Shown in pieces: positions 1 to 7,563 of a stretch of 18,992 bases of DNA. Position numbers and translations under genes: made by a program. The stretch's first letter is position 1, and every line of letters starts with the position of its first letter. The stretch spans positions 1 to 18,992 of the forward strand of contig URGK01000051.1 in assembly GCA_900547295.1 (NCBI GenBank), given 5' to 3'. The DNA comes from an uncultured Eubacteriales bacterium. GTDB taxonomy: Bacteria > Bacillota > Clostridia > Peptostreptococcales > Anaerovoracaceae. The notes beneath the pieces were generated by a model. The model ran no database searches, was not told where the DNA came from, and was given only the letters and a program-made list of their open reading frames with translations.

Positions 1-882
1 AGAACCGAGATATTTATGAAAGGCTGCCTTCTAAAATGCAGATGGTGCAGCAACCCCGAAAGTCAGAACCCTGCAATAGAGCCGGGAGTATATTCCTCTA
101 AATGTATCTCTATGGATAAATGCGGGCTTTGCATCAAAGCATGCAGGCAGCAGATACTGCTTTTTGCAGGAGAAAGCATAGCGGGTATAGACAGAAGCAG
201 ATGTATAGGCTGTATGAAATGCGCTGCCGTATGTCCCTCAGAGGCTGTCAGAGCCTGGGGTGAAAAAATGAGCCTTGATGAGGTTATGGCGGTAATTGAA
301 AAAGACAGAGCCTTTTATGAAAAATCCGGCGGCGGGGTAACCGTTTCGGGCGGAGAGCCTTTGGTTCAGAAAGACTTTACCCGCAGTATTCTTAAAGCCT
401 GCTGTGAGACAGGAATACATACCTGTCTTGAGTCAACTTTCTGTACAGATTGGGAAACAGTGGAGGCTGCGGCAGAATATGCAGACCTCCTTATTTCAGA
501 CATCAAGCATATGGACAGCGATGTACATAAAAAATATACAGGAGCCGGCAACGAAAAAATATTGGCAAACCTTAAACGGCTGGCAGCCTGCGGTCACGAT
601 ATGATTTTAAGAATTCCCGTTATACCGGGAATAAATGATGATACAGAAAACATCATCAAAACAGCAGACTATATAGAGGATAACATTGGGGACAGGCTGA
701 GAGTGCTGCAGCTTTTAAGCTTTATGAGAATGGGTGAGGAAAAATGCAGATCCCTTGGCAGAACCTATGAAATGGACAGTCTCGAATTTGACAGAGAGAA
801 ATTTCAGCAAAGAGTTGAGGATATAGCAGCGTACTTTAACAGTCGCGGAATACACTGCACAGTAGGGACAGCACAAAGCTGA
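1..882 (+). CDS. Glycyl radical enzyme activating protein (radical SAM), 5' end cut by window edge
   Basis: The product is a radical SAM activase that would install the glycyl radical on the enzyme encoded 18 bases downstream. The reading frame is open from base 1 (R-T-E-I-F before the first Met at 16). Family members usually read G-I-R-T-x-x-F-M-K-G-C here, so the true start is upstream and this is a partial gene. Counting from the Met at 16, the SAM cluster motif CX3CX2C is C4, C8 and C11. It is followed by two ferredoxin-type cysteine sets, CX5CX2CX3C and CX2CX2CX3CP (about residues 30-74), as in activases of glycerol dehydratase and related enzymes, which differ from the shorter pyruvate formate-lyase activase. 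The glycine-rich V-S-G-G-E-P motif that helps bind SAM follows near residue 110. The gene is very likely co-transcribed with the next one. The exact partner chemistry cannot be read from this protein. Confidence 0.93.
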   Translation, partial: RTEIFMKGCLLKCRWCSNPESQNPAIEPGVYSSKCISMDKCGLCIKACRQQILLFAGESIAGIDRSRCIGCMKCAAVCPSEAVRAWGEKMSLDEVMAVIEKDRAFYEKSGGGVTVSGGEPLVQKDFTRSILKACCETGIHTCLESTFCTDWETVEAAAEYADLLISDIKHMDSDVHKKYTGAGNEKILANLKRLAACGHDMILRIPVIPGINDDTENIIKTADYIEDNIGDRLRVLQLLSFMRMGEEKCRSLGRTYEMDSLEFDREKFQQRVEDIAAYFNSRGIHCTVGTAQS

Positions 883-900
883 TTATCAGGAGGTGAAACT

Positions 901-3426
901 ATGAGTATAAATACTGCGCACTGCAGCGCCTGCGGAGTTGATCCGTTTGACAAAACATACAGCATCGGATATGAAGTGGGACATAAGGACTGGTCGCCGT
1001 ATCCGCGCGTAAATCATTTGCGAAAAGCCTTTCTAGAGCGTGAATACCTTATAGACGTAGAGCGTTTCAGAAACATTACGCAGGCATACAAAGAAAACGA
1101 AAGAGCGACAACAAAAATCAGATGTGCCAGAGCATTTGAAAAAATATTAATGAATGCCACCCTCAGAATTTACGATGAGGATCTTATCCTCGGAGAAATC
1201 TGCGCGCCCGCAAAGGCTTCGCCGCAGTACCCCGAGTTTTCAATTGACTGGATGCTGCACGAGGCGCTGTACGAACCTTTCGAGGAGCGTGAGCATGATC
1301 AGCACTATTTTGCAAGTGAAGAGGACAGAAAAGAATTTATTGAGCTTTGCTATTACTGGCAGGGCAAAACCGTTGAGGATCTTGCAAATGAATATATGGA
1401 TGAGGATATGATCAAGGGCTCCGAGGTCGGCAAGAAGATTTTCCAGACCAACCTGTATCACTACGGCGGCATAGGACATCTTGTAATGGACTATGAAAGA
1501 CTTCTGAAAGAGGGCTTTGACGGTATGATAAAAAGGGCCGAAGCAGGTCTTGCAAAGCTTGACCGTAAGGATCCTGATTTTGCAGTTAAAAAAGAGTTTT
1601 ATGAAGCAGTAATCATATGTCACAAAGCAGCGAAGGAATATATAGGGAGATACGAGAAGCTGGCTCGCAGCAAAGCTGCAGAGGAAGACGATATCAAAAG
1701 GAAAAACGAGCTGCTTGCCATGGCTGATAACTGCAGGCAGATTGCAGGAGGACCGGCCAAAAGCTTCTGGCAGGCGCTGCAGCTTTTTAACTTTGCAACT
1801 ACATTGACGCAGGTTGAAAGCAACGGACATTCCATTTCCTACGGCAGAATGGATCAGTGGCTTTATCCGTATTACCGAAAGGATATTGACGAGGGCAATA
1901 TATCAAAGGATTTTGCGCAGGAGCTTCTTGAAGTAGTATTTGTAAAGATGAACAATCCTACTAAGGTGAGGGACGGAGGTACGGCAAAGGTAAGACAGGG
2001 CAGAGGCTTCGGCGGAGAATGTCTTACTATAGGCGGCTCGGATAAAGACGGCAACGATCTGACAAATGATCTGACTATGATGATGCTGGATGCCTCTGTG
2101 CATACCAGAATGATGTGTCCGTGGCTGCTTGTCAGAATGCACGAGGGCACGCCGTATGAGCTAAAGGTAAAGGCTGTTGAATGTATCAGAGCAGGCTATG
2201 GTCACCCTAAGCTTTTTAACGATGAGCCTGCAATCAGAGCCTTTGAAAAAAAAGGCGTTCCAAGAGAAGAAGCTGCGGATTATGCCATTGTAGGCTGCGT
2301 TGAGCCGACAATACCGGGCAGGGAATACGGATGGCACGATGCCGCATATATTAATACCGCAAAGTTTATGGAAATGGTATTAAACGGCGGCCGCTGCCTT
2401 GACTGCGGGGAGCATTGCGCAAGATGGGACAGATGCGGCGCATTAGGCAAGAGGCTTGGTCCCGATACCGGCAATCTGGCGGAATACAAGGATATGGGAG
2501 AGCTGCTTGAAAGCGTGCAGAAACAGTTTGAATACTGGATAGATCAGATGTGCGCTTCGCTTAATGTAATCGACAGAGCCCACAGGGAGAGAAAGCCGCT
2601 GCCTTATGTGTCTGCGTTCTTTGAGGACTGCCTTGATAGCGGCGTGGATATTTCCGCAGGCGGAGCCAGATACAACGGTATAGGACCTCAGGCGCTGGGT
2701 GTTGCAACCTGCGCAGACTCGCTGGTTACAATCAAGCAGCTGGTATTTGACGAAAAGAAATATACAGGAGAAGAGCTTCTGCAGGCAATCAGAGACAATT
2801 GGGAGGGGCACGAGGTGCTGCACACACTGATTAACAGCTCCAAGGTGCACCATTACGGCAATGATGATGATTATGCAGATGAGCTGTTTAAATTCATATT
2901 TGAATGTTACTGCAACACCCTTATAGGGAGACCGACAATAAGAGGCGGACAGTTCAATCCGGGAGTATACTCAGTAAGCGGTAACGTTGCAATGGGACTT
3001 GGAACCAATGCTTCTTTAGACGGAAGAGAGAGAGGCGAGGCCATATCGGACAATATGGGGCCTGTTCATACCAGACTGGGCTCTCATGATGTAAAGGGAC
3101 CTACGGCGCTGGCAAATTCAGTCGGCAAGGTGGATCACAGTATGGCGCCAAACGGCACGCTACTTAATGTTAAATTTCCCGAAAATGCAGTAAGCGGCAG
3201 AGAGGGCAGAGATAATCTCATAAGCTTCATAGATGCGTATCTTGCCAATAATCCTATGCATATACAATTTAATATTATGAGCTCTGAAACCATGAAGAAA
3301 GCCCAGAAGGACCCTGATAATTACCGCGATATGCTGGTCAGGGTGGCAGGCTACAGCGCATATTTTGTGGAGTTGGGAGAGGCGCTGCAAAACGACCTTA
3401 TTCAGAGAACTGAGCTGCATTTTTAA
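901..3426 (+). CDS. Glycyl radical enzyme, dehydratase/decarboxylase clade, substrate unassigned
   Basis: This is a complete 841-residue glycyl radical enzyme with a strong AGGAGGTGA site at 888-896. The radical site is the C-terminal R-V-A-G-Y-S motif (Gly817) and the thiyl active site is G-C-V-E-P (Cys466, Glu468), followed by W-H-D-A-A. A Cys-x-Glu site rules out true pyruvate formate-lyase, which has two adjacent cysteines. The G-H-S-I-S motif (His310, Ser311) resembles B12-independent glycerol and propanediol dehydratases. HypD-type enzymes instead read G-T-S-G-C-V-E-T, and 4-hydroxyphenylacetate decarboxylases are longer and have a small subunit, so neither fits. After the active site there is an unusual Cys499, Cys502, Cys506, Cys512 set (CX2CX3CX5C), plus C-S-A-C near the N-terminus. 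It is paired with the activase just upstream. It could be a diol-type dehydratase, an arylacetate decarboxylase without a small subunit, or another C-X lyase. The family call is firm and the substrate is open. Confidence 0.95.
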   Translation: MSINTAHCSACGVDPFDKTYSIGYEVGHKDWSPYPRVNHLRKAFLEREYLIDVERFRNITQAYKENERATTKIRCARAFEKILMNATLRIYDEDLILGEICAPAKASPQYPEFSIDWMLHEALYEPFEEREHDQHYFASEEDRKEFIELCYYWQGKTVEDLANEYMDEDMIKGSEVGKKIFQTNLYHYGGIGHLVMDYERLLKEGFDGMIKRAEAGLAKLDRKDPDFAVKKEFYEAVIICHKAAKEYIGRYEKLARSKAAEEDDIKRKNELLAMADNCRQIAGGPAKSFWQALQLFNFATTLTQVESNGHSISYGRMDQWLYPYYRKDIDEGNISKDFAQELLEVVFVKMNNPTKVRDGGTAKVRQGRGFGGECLTIGGSDKDGNDLTNDLTMMMLDASVHTRMMCPWLLVRMHEGTPYELKVKAVECIRAGYGHPKLFNDEPAIRAFEKKGVPREEAADYAIVGCVEPTIPGREYGWHDAAYINTAKFMEMVLNGGRCLDCGEHCARWDRCGALGKRLGPDTGNLAEYKDMGELLESVQKQFEYWIDQMCASLNVIDRAHRERKPLPYVSAFFEDCLDSGVDISAGGARYNGIGPQALGVATCADSLVTIKQLVFDEKKYTGEELLQAIRDNWEGHEVLHTLINSSKVHHYGNDDDYADELFKFIFECYCNTLIGRPTIRGGQFNPGVYSVSGNVAMGLGTNASLDGRERGEAISDNMGPVHTRLGSHDVKGPTALANSVGKVDHSMAPNGTLLNVKFPENAVSGREGRDNLISFIDAYLANNPMHIQFNIMSSETMKKAQKDPDNYRDMLVRVAGYSAYFVELGEALQNDLIQRTELHF

Positions 3427-3434
3427 ATTTTATA

Positions 3435-3463
3435 TTGAATTCTGCGCCTGTTTGCTGTATATT
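3435..3463 (+). promoter_or_regulatory. Predicted sigma-A type promoter for brnQ
   Basis: TTGAAT (3435-3440) and TATATT (3458-3463) are separated by 17 bases, directly after the glycyl radical enzyme stop codon. Transcription would start near 3470 and give a leader of about 130 bases before brnQ that contains the hairpin at 3513-3542. The call rests on consensus match and spacing only. Confidence 0.5.
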
Positions 3464-3512
3464 ATATAGCATATGGAAAGGGCATTGCGCTCGAAACATT
3501 TTGTGTGGACGA

Positions 3513-3546
3513 CCCCCATATTCCAACCCTTGGAATTGGGGGTTTT
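3513..3546 (+). terminator. Intrinsic terminator or leader attenuator between the glycyl radical gene and brnQ
   Basis: CCCCCA plus ATTCCAA (3513-3526, one bulged base) pairs with TTGGAATTGGGGG (3530-3542) around a three-base loop, followed by TTTTG. It can end the upstream operon. Because a promoter-like element lies before it at 3435-3463, it may also act as an attenuator in the brnQ leader. The T run is short, so it may be leaky. Confidence 0.6.
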
Positions 3547-3598
3547 GTAGTAGTGAGAGATTAATCAGAACTTAACGAGAATTACAAAGGAGAATCTA

Positions 3599-4951
3599 AT
3601 GAAAACAAAACTTACGGGGAAGCAGTACACTCTGGTTGCTTCTATGCTTTTCGGACTGTTTTTCGGAGCAGGCAACCTTATCTTTCCGATTATTCTGGGA
3701 GCAAAATCCGGAGCAAGCATTATTCCCGCGCTTTGCGGAATGCTCATAACAGCGGTAGGACTTCCGCTTCTTGGCATTATTGCGCTGGGAGTTTCAAGAA
3801 GCAGCGGACTTATGCAGATGTCGGGCAGAGTAAGCGGCTGGTACAGCTATTTTTTCACCTGTGCGCTCTATCTGACAATAGGGCCGTTCTTTGCAATACC
3901 AAGATGCGCGGCGACATCGTTTACAATGGGTATTCAGCCCCTTATATCAGGCAGAGAAACGCTTATACAGGCGATATTTACGACACTGTTCTTTGCGGCG
4001 GTGCTGTTCTTCTCTCTGAGACCGTCTAAAATAATGGACTCTGTAGGCAAATATCTGAACCCTGTTTTTCTTATCTGTTTAGGAATACTTGTCGTTGCGG
4101 CACTTATAAATCCGCAGCAGAGCATTTCGACGGTTCCTGTAAACGAAAGCTATGAGGGCAGCGCGTTTGCCACAGGATTTCTTCAGGGCTATGATACGCT
4201 CGATGCGCTTGCATCTCTGGCCTTTGGAATAATTGTTGTAAACGTAATTAAAGGAATAGGCGTTACTGAACCCGGAGCCATTGCAAAGAACACAATTAAA
4301 TCAGGAGTATTCAGCATGCTTCTTATGACAGTTATATATGCTCTGATTGCAGTAGTCGGCGCACAGAGCTACGGTCTTTATGCAGAGCAGCTTTCAGATC
4401 CGGATTTCAACGGGGGTACAGCCTTTGCCGTAGTAGCTCAGCATTATCTGGGCAATGTTGGAATGATAGTTCTGGCCCTGACCGTTACATTCTGCTGTAT
4501 GAAAACGGCAATAGGCCTTATCACAGCATGTGCGGACACTTTTTCGGAGATATTCCCAAAATCAATGGGATACAGGGGATGGGCGATTTCGTTTACTGTA
4601 TTTTCACTGCTGGTGTCGAATATAGGGCTGTCAAAGATAATATCATTTTCAGCGCCTGTTCTGTACTTCCTGTACCCGTTGGCTATTGTACTTATTCTGC
4701 TCAGCATATTCGGAAAATACTTTAATCACGCCCGTGAGGTATACTGCTTCGGAATAGGCTTTACTATGATTGCCGCTGTTTTGGACCTGTTCAGAGTAAG
4801 CGGAATAAATGCCGTTTCGGGCATAGTAGCCTCGGCAGAAGGCTGGCTCCCTCTTTATTCAATGGGGCTTGGCTGGGTTACACCTTCAGTGCTTGGCGTA
4901 ATAATAGGGCTTTGCGTATATATTGCGCACAGGAAAAAGGCAGGAGCCTAA
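3599..4951 (+). CDS. brnQ: Branched-chain amino acid carrier, LIVCS family
   Basis: The product is an integral membrane carrier, by family a Na+- (or H+-) coupled importer of leucine, isoleucine and valine. It has 450 residues, matching the family's usual length of about 430-450. The N-terminus carries the hallmark stretch L-F-G-L-F-F-G-A-G-N-L-I-F-P (about residues 18-31), and hydrophobic segments run the whole length, consistent with about 12 membrane helices. The start is ATG 3599 with AAGGAG eight to ten bases upstream. It stands as a single gene, with its own promoter-like element upstream and a good terminator at 4967-4991. The leader hairpin may couple its expression to an unknown signal. 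No T-box consensus was found in the leader. Confidence 0.93.
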   Translation: MKTKLTGKQYTLVASMLFGLFFGAGNLIFPIILGAKSGASIIPALCGMLITAVGLPLLGIIALGVSRSSGLMQMSGRVSGWYSYFFTCALYLTIGPFFAIPRCAATSFTMGIQPLISGRETLIQAIFTTLFFAAVLFFSLRPSKIMDSVGKYLNPVFLICLGILVVAALINPQQSISTVPVNESYEGSAFATGFLQGYDTLDALASLAFGIIVVNVIKGIGVTEPGAIAKNTIKSGVFSMLLMTVIYALIAVVGAQSYGLYAEQLSDPDFNGGTAFAVVAQHYLGNVGMIVLALTVTFCCMKTAIGLITACADTFSEIFPKSMGYRGWAISFTVFSLLVSNIGLSKIISFSAPVLYFLYPLAIVLILLSIFGKYFNHAREVYCFGIGFTMIAAVLDLFRVSGINAVSGIVASAEGWLPLYSMGLGWVTPSVLGVIIGLCVYIAHRKKAGA

Positions 4952-4966
4952 AAATATACATAAACC

Positions 4967-4991
4967 GCCTCCGTATCATCGGGGGCTTTTT
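4967..4991 (+). terminator. Rho-independent terminator after brnQ
   Basis: GCCTCCG (4967-4973) pairs with CGGGGGC (4980-4986) with one G-U pair and a six-base loop, followed directly by TTTTT. Confidence 0.85.
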
Positions 4992-5005
4992 GTGCATAAA
5001 AACCA

Positions 5006-5034
5006 TTGGAAACTGCGATAAAACCATATAAAAT
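5006..5034 (+). promoter_or_regulatory. Predicted promoter of the tandem XRE regulator operon
   Basis: TTGGAA (5006-5011) and TAAAAT (5029-5034) are separated by 17 bases. The expected transcription start is near 5041, just before the palindromes at 5054-5080. An alternative -10 lies around 5085-5095 (TTTTAT/TTATAG), which would place the palindromes inside the promoter. Confidence 0.4.
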
Positions 5035-5053
5035 ATATGTAAACATGCTATAT

Positions 5054-5080
5054 GCAACTTCAGGTTGCGCAATTGTACAA
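5054..5080 (+). promoter_or_regulatory. Overlapping palindromes, candidate operator
   Basis: Three dyads sit together: GCAAC-N5-GTTGC (5054-5068), TTGCGCAA (5065-5072) and TTGTACAA (5073-5080). They lie 67 to 93 bases before the start codon of the first XRE regulator, where an autoregulatory operator would be expected. Which protein binds here is inference. Confidence 0.4.
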
Positions 5081-5146
5081 TACATTTTATAGACAAGATG
5101 AGGACAAAACGCCATAATGAACTAAATTTATGACGGGAGGGTGAGT

Positions 5147-6295
5147 ATGACTTTAGGAGAGAGAATATACAGACTCAGGGCTAACCGGAATATGACGCAG
5201 GAGCAGCTTGCAGAAAAGCTGGGAGTCACAAGGCAGTCCATATCCAAATGGGAGGGTGATCTTGTCAAGCCCGAGATAGAGAAGCTCAAAGCTATGGCAA
5301 AGCTGTTTGAAGTGTCGCTTGATGACCTTATTTCAGATGAAGCTTCTGATAAGAAGGACAAAGAAGAAAAAACTATAACAGAGGACAGTCTGAACAAAAA
5401 GACAAACCGGAATAAAATTATAATAACCGTTATAGCCTGTCTGCTTATCATAGCTATGACAGTAACTATAATAGTAATGATAAATCTGTCACACCGCGTA
5501 AGAACTCTGGAGATGCAGTCAAGGCCATATGTAATAGACGGAAATGAAGAGAGTGATAAAGATACATATTTCTCAGAGCTTGAATGGAAGGTGGCAGATG
5601 TGGACAAAGAAAATATGACGACAGATATATATATTACTGCACAGCCCAAAAACTATAGTGACAATACAAAGCTTACTGCTGTTGCCGCATTCAAAGACGG
5701 CAAAACCTGTACAGGCAGGCTCGAAAATGACAACGGCAGATTTAAGGGGATCATCAGTGTGCCGATAAATGCAGAATTCATAAAAATGAGCATCGACATT
5801 GACAATGACGGAGAGAAGCAGGTGGTGGCGCTGCCTGATGAAATTTCATTACTGGCAGAGCTTGTATGGCTGCCTGATATAGAAGTTTCTGAGCAGACGA
5901 TTAAGGGATATAACTACTGCGGAATAATAAAGCTTCTTCAGCCGAGTCATTTTTCATACGAAGCAGGCAGCAAAGTTTCTCAGGATGCAGAAGATATTAA
6001 GCTAGTGATAAAAATCGGAGACAATACTGTCTTTTCTGATGAAATCGGAAGATACGATGGAGGGAGTATAAAAGAAATAAGCTATGAAATCAGAAAAAAA
6101 GCGTTGCTGGAAGACGGAAGCCAGGCGCCAATGCTTTACCTGCAGTACAGAAGCAAAACCCTTGACAGTATTATAGAGATACGAGGGGAAATCTCGTTAG
6201 GCAGTGAGGTACGCCTGTACTATGAAACTCCGGGAGACTATGATGACGGGATAGAACGCACATATAATGAGAATTATCACATTGCAATAAAATAA
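5147..6295 (+). CDS. Membrane-anchored XRE-family transcriptional regulator, copy 1
   Basis: This 382-residue protein looks like a one-component sensor-regulator. An XRE/Cro-type helix-turn-helix covers residues 5-60, including Q-E-Q-L-A-E-K-L-G-V-T-R-Q-S-I-S-K-W-E. A charged linker follows, then one membrane helix at about 91-112 and a short helical stalk. The extracytoplasmic part (about 125-382) alternates in a beta-rich pattern and has no family I recognise. The topology resembles ToxR/CadC in principle (cytoplasmic DNA binding, outside sensing), but the HTH family is different. The start is ATG 5147, because GGGAGG at 5135-5140 lies six bases before it and the paralogue begins in the same way. 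An in-frame GTG at 5141 touches the ribosome site and is rejected. The gene lies 14 bases before its paralogue, in the same operon. Target genes and ligand are unknown. Confidence 0.88.
   Translation: MTLGERIYRLRANRNMTQEQLAEKLGVTRQSISKWEGDLVKPEIEKLKAMAKLFEVSLDDLISDEASDKKDKEEKTITEDSLNKKTNRNKIIITVIACLLIIAMTVTIIVMINLSHRVRTLEMQSRPYVIDGNEESDKDTYFSELEWKVADVDKENMTTDIYITAQPKNYSDNTKLTAVAAFKDGKTCTGRLENDNGRFKGIISVPINAEFIKMSIDIDNDGEKQVVALPDEISLLAELVWLPDIEVSEQTIKGYNYCGIIKLLQPSHFSYEAGSKVSQDAEDIKLVIKIGDNTVFSDEIGRYDGGSIKEISYEIRKKALLEDGSQAPMLYLQYRSKTLDSIIEIRGEISLGSEVRLYYETPGDYDDGIERTYNENYHIAIK
5186..5344 (+). repeat. Paralogous HTH-coding segment, copy 1 of 2
   Basis: This codes for residues 14-66 of the first XRE regulator. 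The matching segment is 6349-6507. The two encode the same 53 residues and differ at 12 codons, all silent. Similarity falls off sharply after this point, where the linker begins. Confidence 0.9.
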
Positions 6296-6309
6296 ATGGG
6301 AGAACTATT

Positions 6310-7413
6310 ATGACCTTAGGAGAAAAAATATACAAACTGAGAAATGAAAGAAATATGACACAGGAGCAGCTTGCAGAGAAGCTGGGAGTCACAAGGCAGT
6401 CCATATCCAAATGGGAGGGCGACCTTGTCAAACCCGAAATAGAGAAGCTCAAAGCAATGGCAAAGCTGTTTGAGGTGTCACTTGACGACCTTATTTCAGA
6501 TGAAGCAGCAGAGACAAAAACCACTAAAGAAGACAGGTTTGAAAGGAATGTGACAGTATATAAATTTGTATCAATAATCACAGCAGGCATATGCCTTGTT
6601 ATGATTGTGATAATGATAGCTGTGGCTGTTAATCTGTCAGACAGGATAAAAGCGCTTGAACTCAGAGCGCCGGAAGTTATATATCAGAACTCGGAGAGCT
6701 ATACCGATGATGTGTCCGAAACATTTTCGGATGTAAGCTGGAAGATAAAAGATGCTGATAAAAAGAAGCAGCAGTCAAAGCTTCACATAGAGGCAGAGCC
6801 TAAAACCTACAGCGACAGCACAGAAATTACGGCAATCGCCGAAACAGACGGCGGCAGACAGTATACGGCCGCGCTTGAAAACAGCAACGGCAGGTTCAGA
6901 GGCGATGTTGATATTCCTATAAGCGGTGAACAGATGAAGATAACTCTTGTGGTTGACAATAACGGAGAAAAACAGAAAGTAACAATAGCTGAAAGCGTAT
7001 ATATGCTTGAGGGTATAACTGCACTGCCTGAGATAGAGATATACACAGAAAAAACAAAGGGAAACACATACAAAGGGAGGATAGCTGTTAATATAGGTGA
7101 AGATGAAACAGCCTTTGGGGAAAACATTGAAAAGATGAAGGTGAGCATCAGAAATAACGGCAGAATTATTTTTGAAAAAGCAGTTTCCGCGCCACCGGCT
7201 GCTGATAATGTCAGCTATTCTTTCGGATATGAAGAAGCAGACTGGGAAAAACATTTTGAAGCGGTGGTTTCATACTATGATAAAAATATAGGCGGGACGG
7301 TAGAGATATACGGAGTGTTTGAGCCGAATGTTTATTATGACCCGCCGCAGCCTGAAACAATAGGAGCAGATGAATACAGCTATGACGACAACTACCATAT
7401 AACTCTAAAGTAA
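6310..7413 (+). CDS. Membrane-anchored XRE-family transcriptional regulator, copy 2
   Basis: This is a 367-residue paralogue of the preceding gene with the same plan: XRE helix-turn-helix at residues 5-60, one membrane helix at about 86-107, an N-L-S-D-R-I stalk, and a beta-rich extracytoplasmic domain to the C-terminus. Residues 14-66 are identical to copy 1, while the outer domains keep only scattered identities (for example Y-S-D, E-N-x-N-G-R-F and a shared Y-H-I end). The start is ATG 6310 with GGGAG just upstream, 14 bases after copy 1, so the two are co-transcribed. A strong terminator follows at 7446. The same DNA targets with different outside signals are the natural reading, and mixed dimers are possible. 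Ligand and regulon cannot be read from the sequence. Confidence 0.88.
   Translation: MTLGEKIYKLRNERNMTQEQLAEKLGVTRQSISKWEGDLVKPEIEKLKAMAKLFEVSLDDLISDEAAETKTTKEDRFERNVTVYKFVSIITAGICLVMIVIMIAVAVNLSDRIKALELRAPEVIYQNSESYTDDVSETFSDVSWKIKDADKKKQQSKLHIEAEPKTYSDSTEITAIAETDGGRQYTAALENSNGRFRGDVDIPISGEQMKITLVVDNNGEKQKVTIAESVYMLEGITALPEIEIYTEKTKGNTYKGRIAVNIGEDETAFGENIEKMKVSIRNNGRIIFEKAVSAPPAADNVSYSFGYEEADWEKHFEAVVSYYDKNIGGTVEIYGVFEPNVYYDPPQPETIGADEYSYDDNYHITLK
6349..6507 (+). repeat. Paralogous HTH-coding segment, copy 2 of 2
   Basis: Partner of 5186-5344. It has an identical protein sequence with 12 silently changed codons, so it was conserved by selection on the protein and is not a fresh DNA duplication. 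Confidence 0.9.
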
Positions 7414-7445
7414 ACCGCAAAATATATACAAAAGAACAAAACTTC

Positions 7446-7485
7446 ATACAGCCTGTTGCATTTTTACGCGGCGGGCTGTATTTTA
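7446..7485 (+). terminator. Rho-independent terminator after the XRE regulator pair
   Basis: A 14-pair stem (7446-7459 with 7468-7481, including three G-U pairs) closes an eight-base loop and is followed by TTTTAAT. It separates the regulator operon from the AEC permease gene. Confidence 0.85.
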
Positions 7486-7519
7486 ATAGCAAGAAAAGCA
7501 ATGAAATTATGCCGGAGTG

Positions 7520-7528
7520 TGATATACT
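7520..7528 (+). promoter_or_regulatory. Extended -10 promoter element before the AEC permease gene
   Basis: TGATATACT fits the extended -10 form TG-N-TATAAT with one mismatch. It lies about 36 bases before the start codon and just after a terminator. No good -35 box is visible at the expected distance. Confidence 0.4.
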
Positions 7529-7563
7529 TAAAGGTACAGGAATTTTAACTTCGGGAGATATAT

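Noticed and set aside
1240..1830. Minus-strand open frame opposite the glycyl radical enzyme gene
   Set aside because: It is fully covered by the conserved enzyme and has no promoter, ribosome site or family match.
3464..3598. T-box or other known riboswitch in the brnQ leader
   Set aside because: No T-box sequence or other consensus core I know is present, and the leader is too short for a standard T-box.
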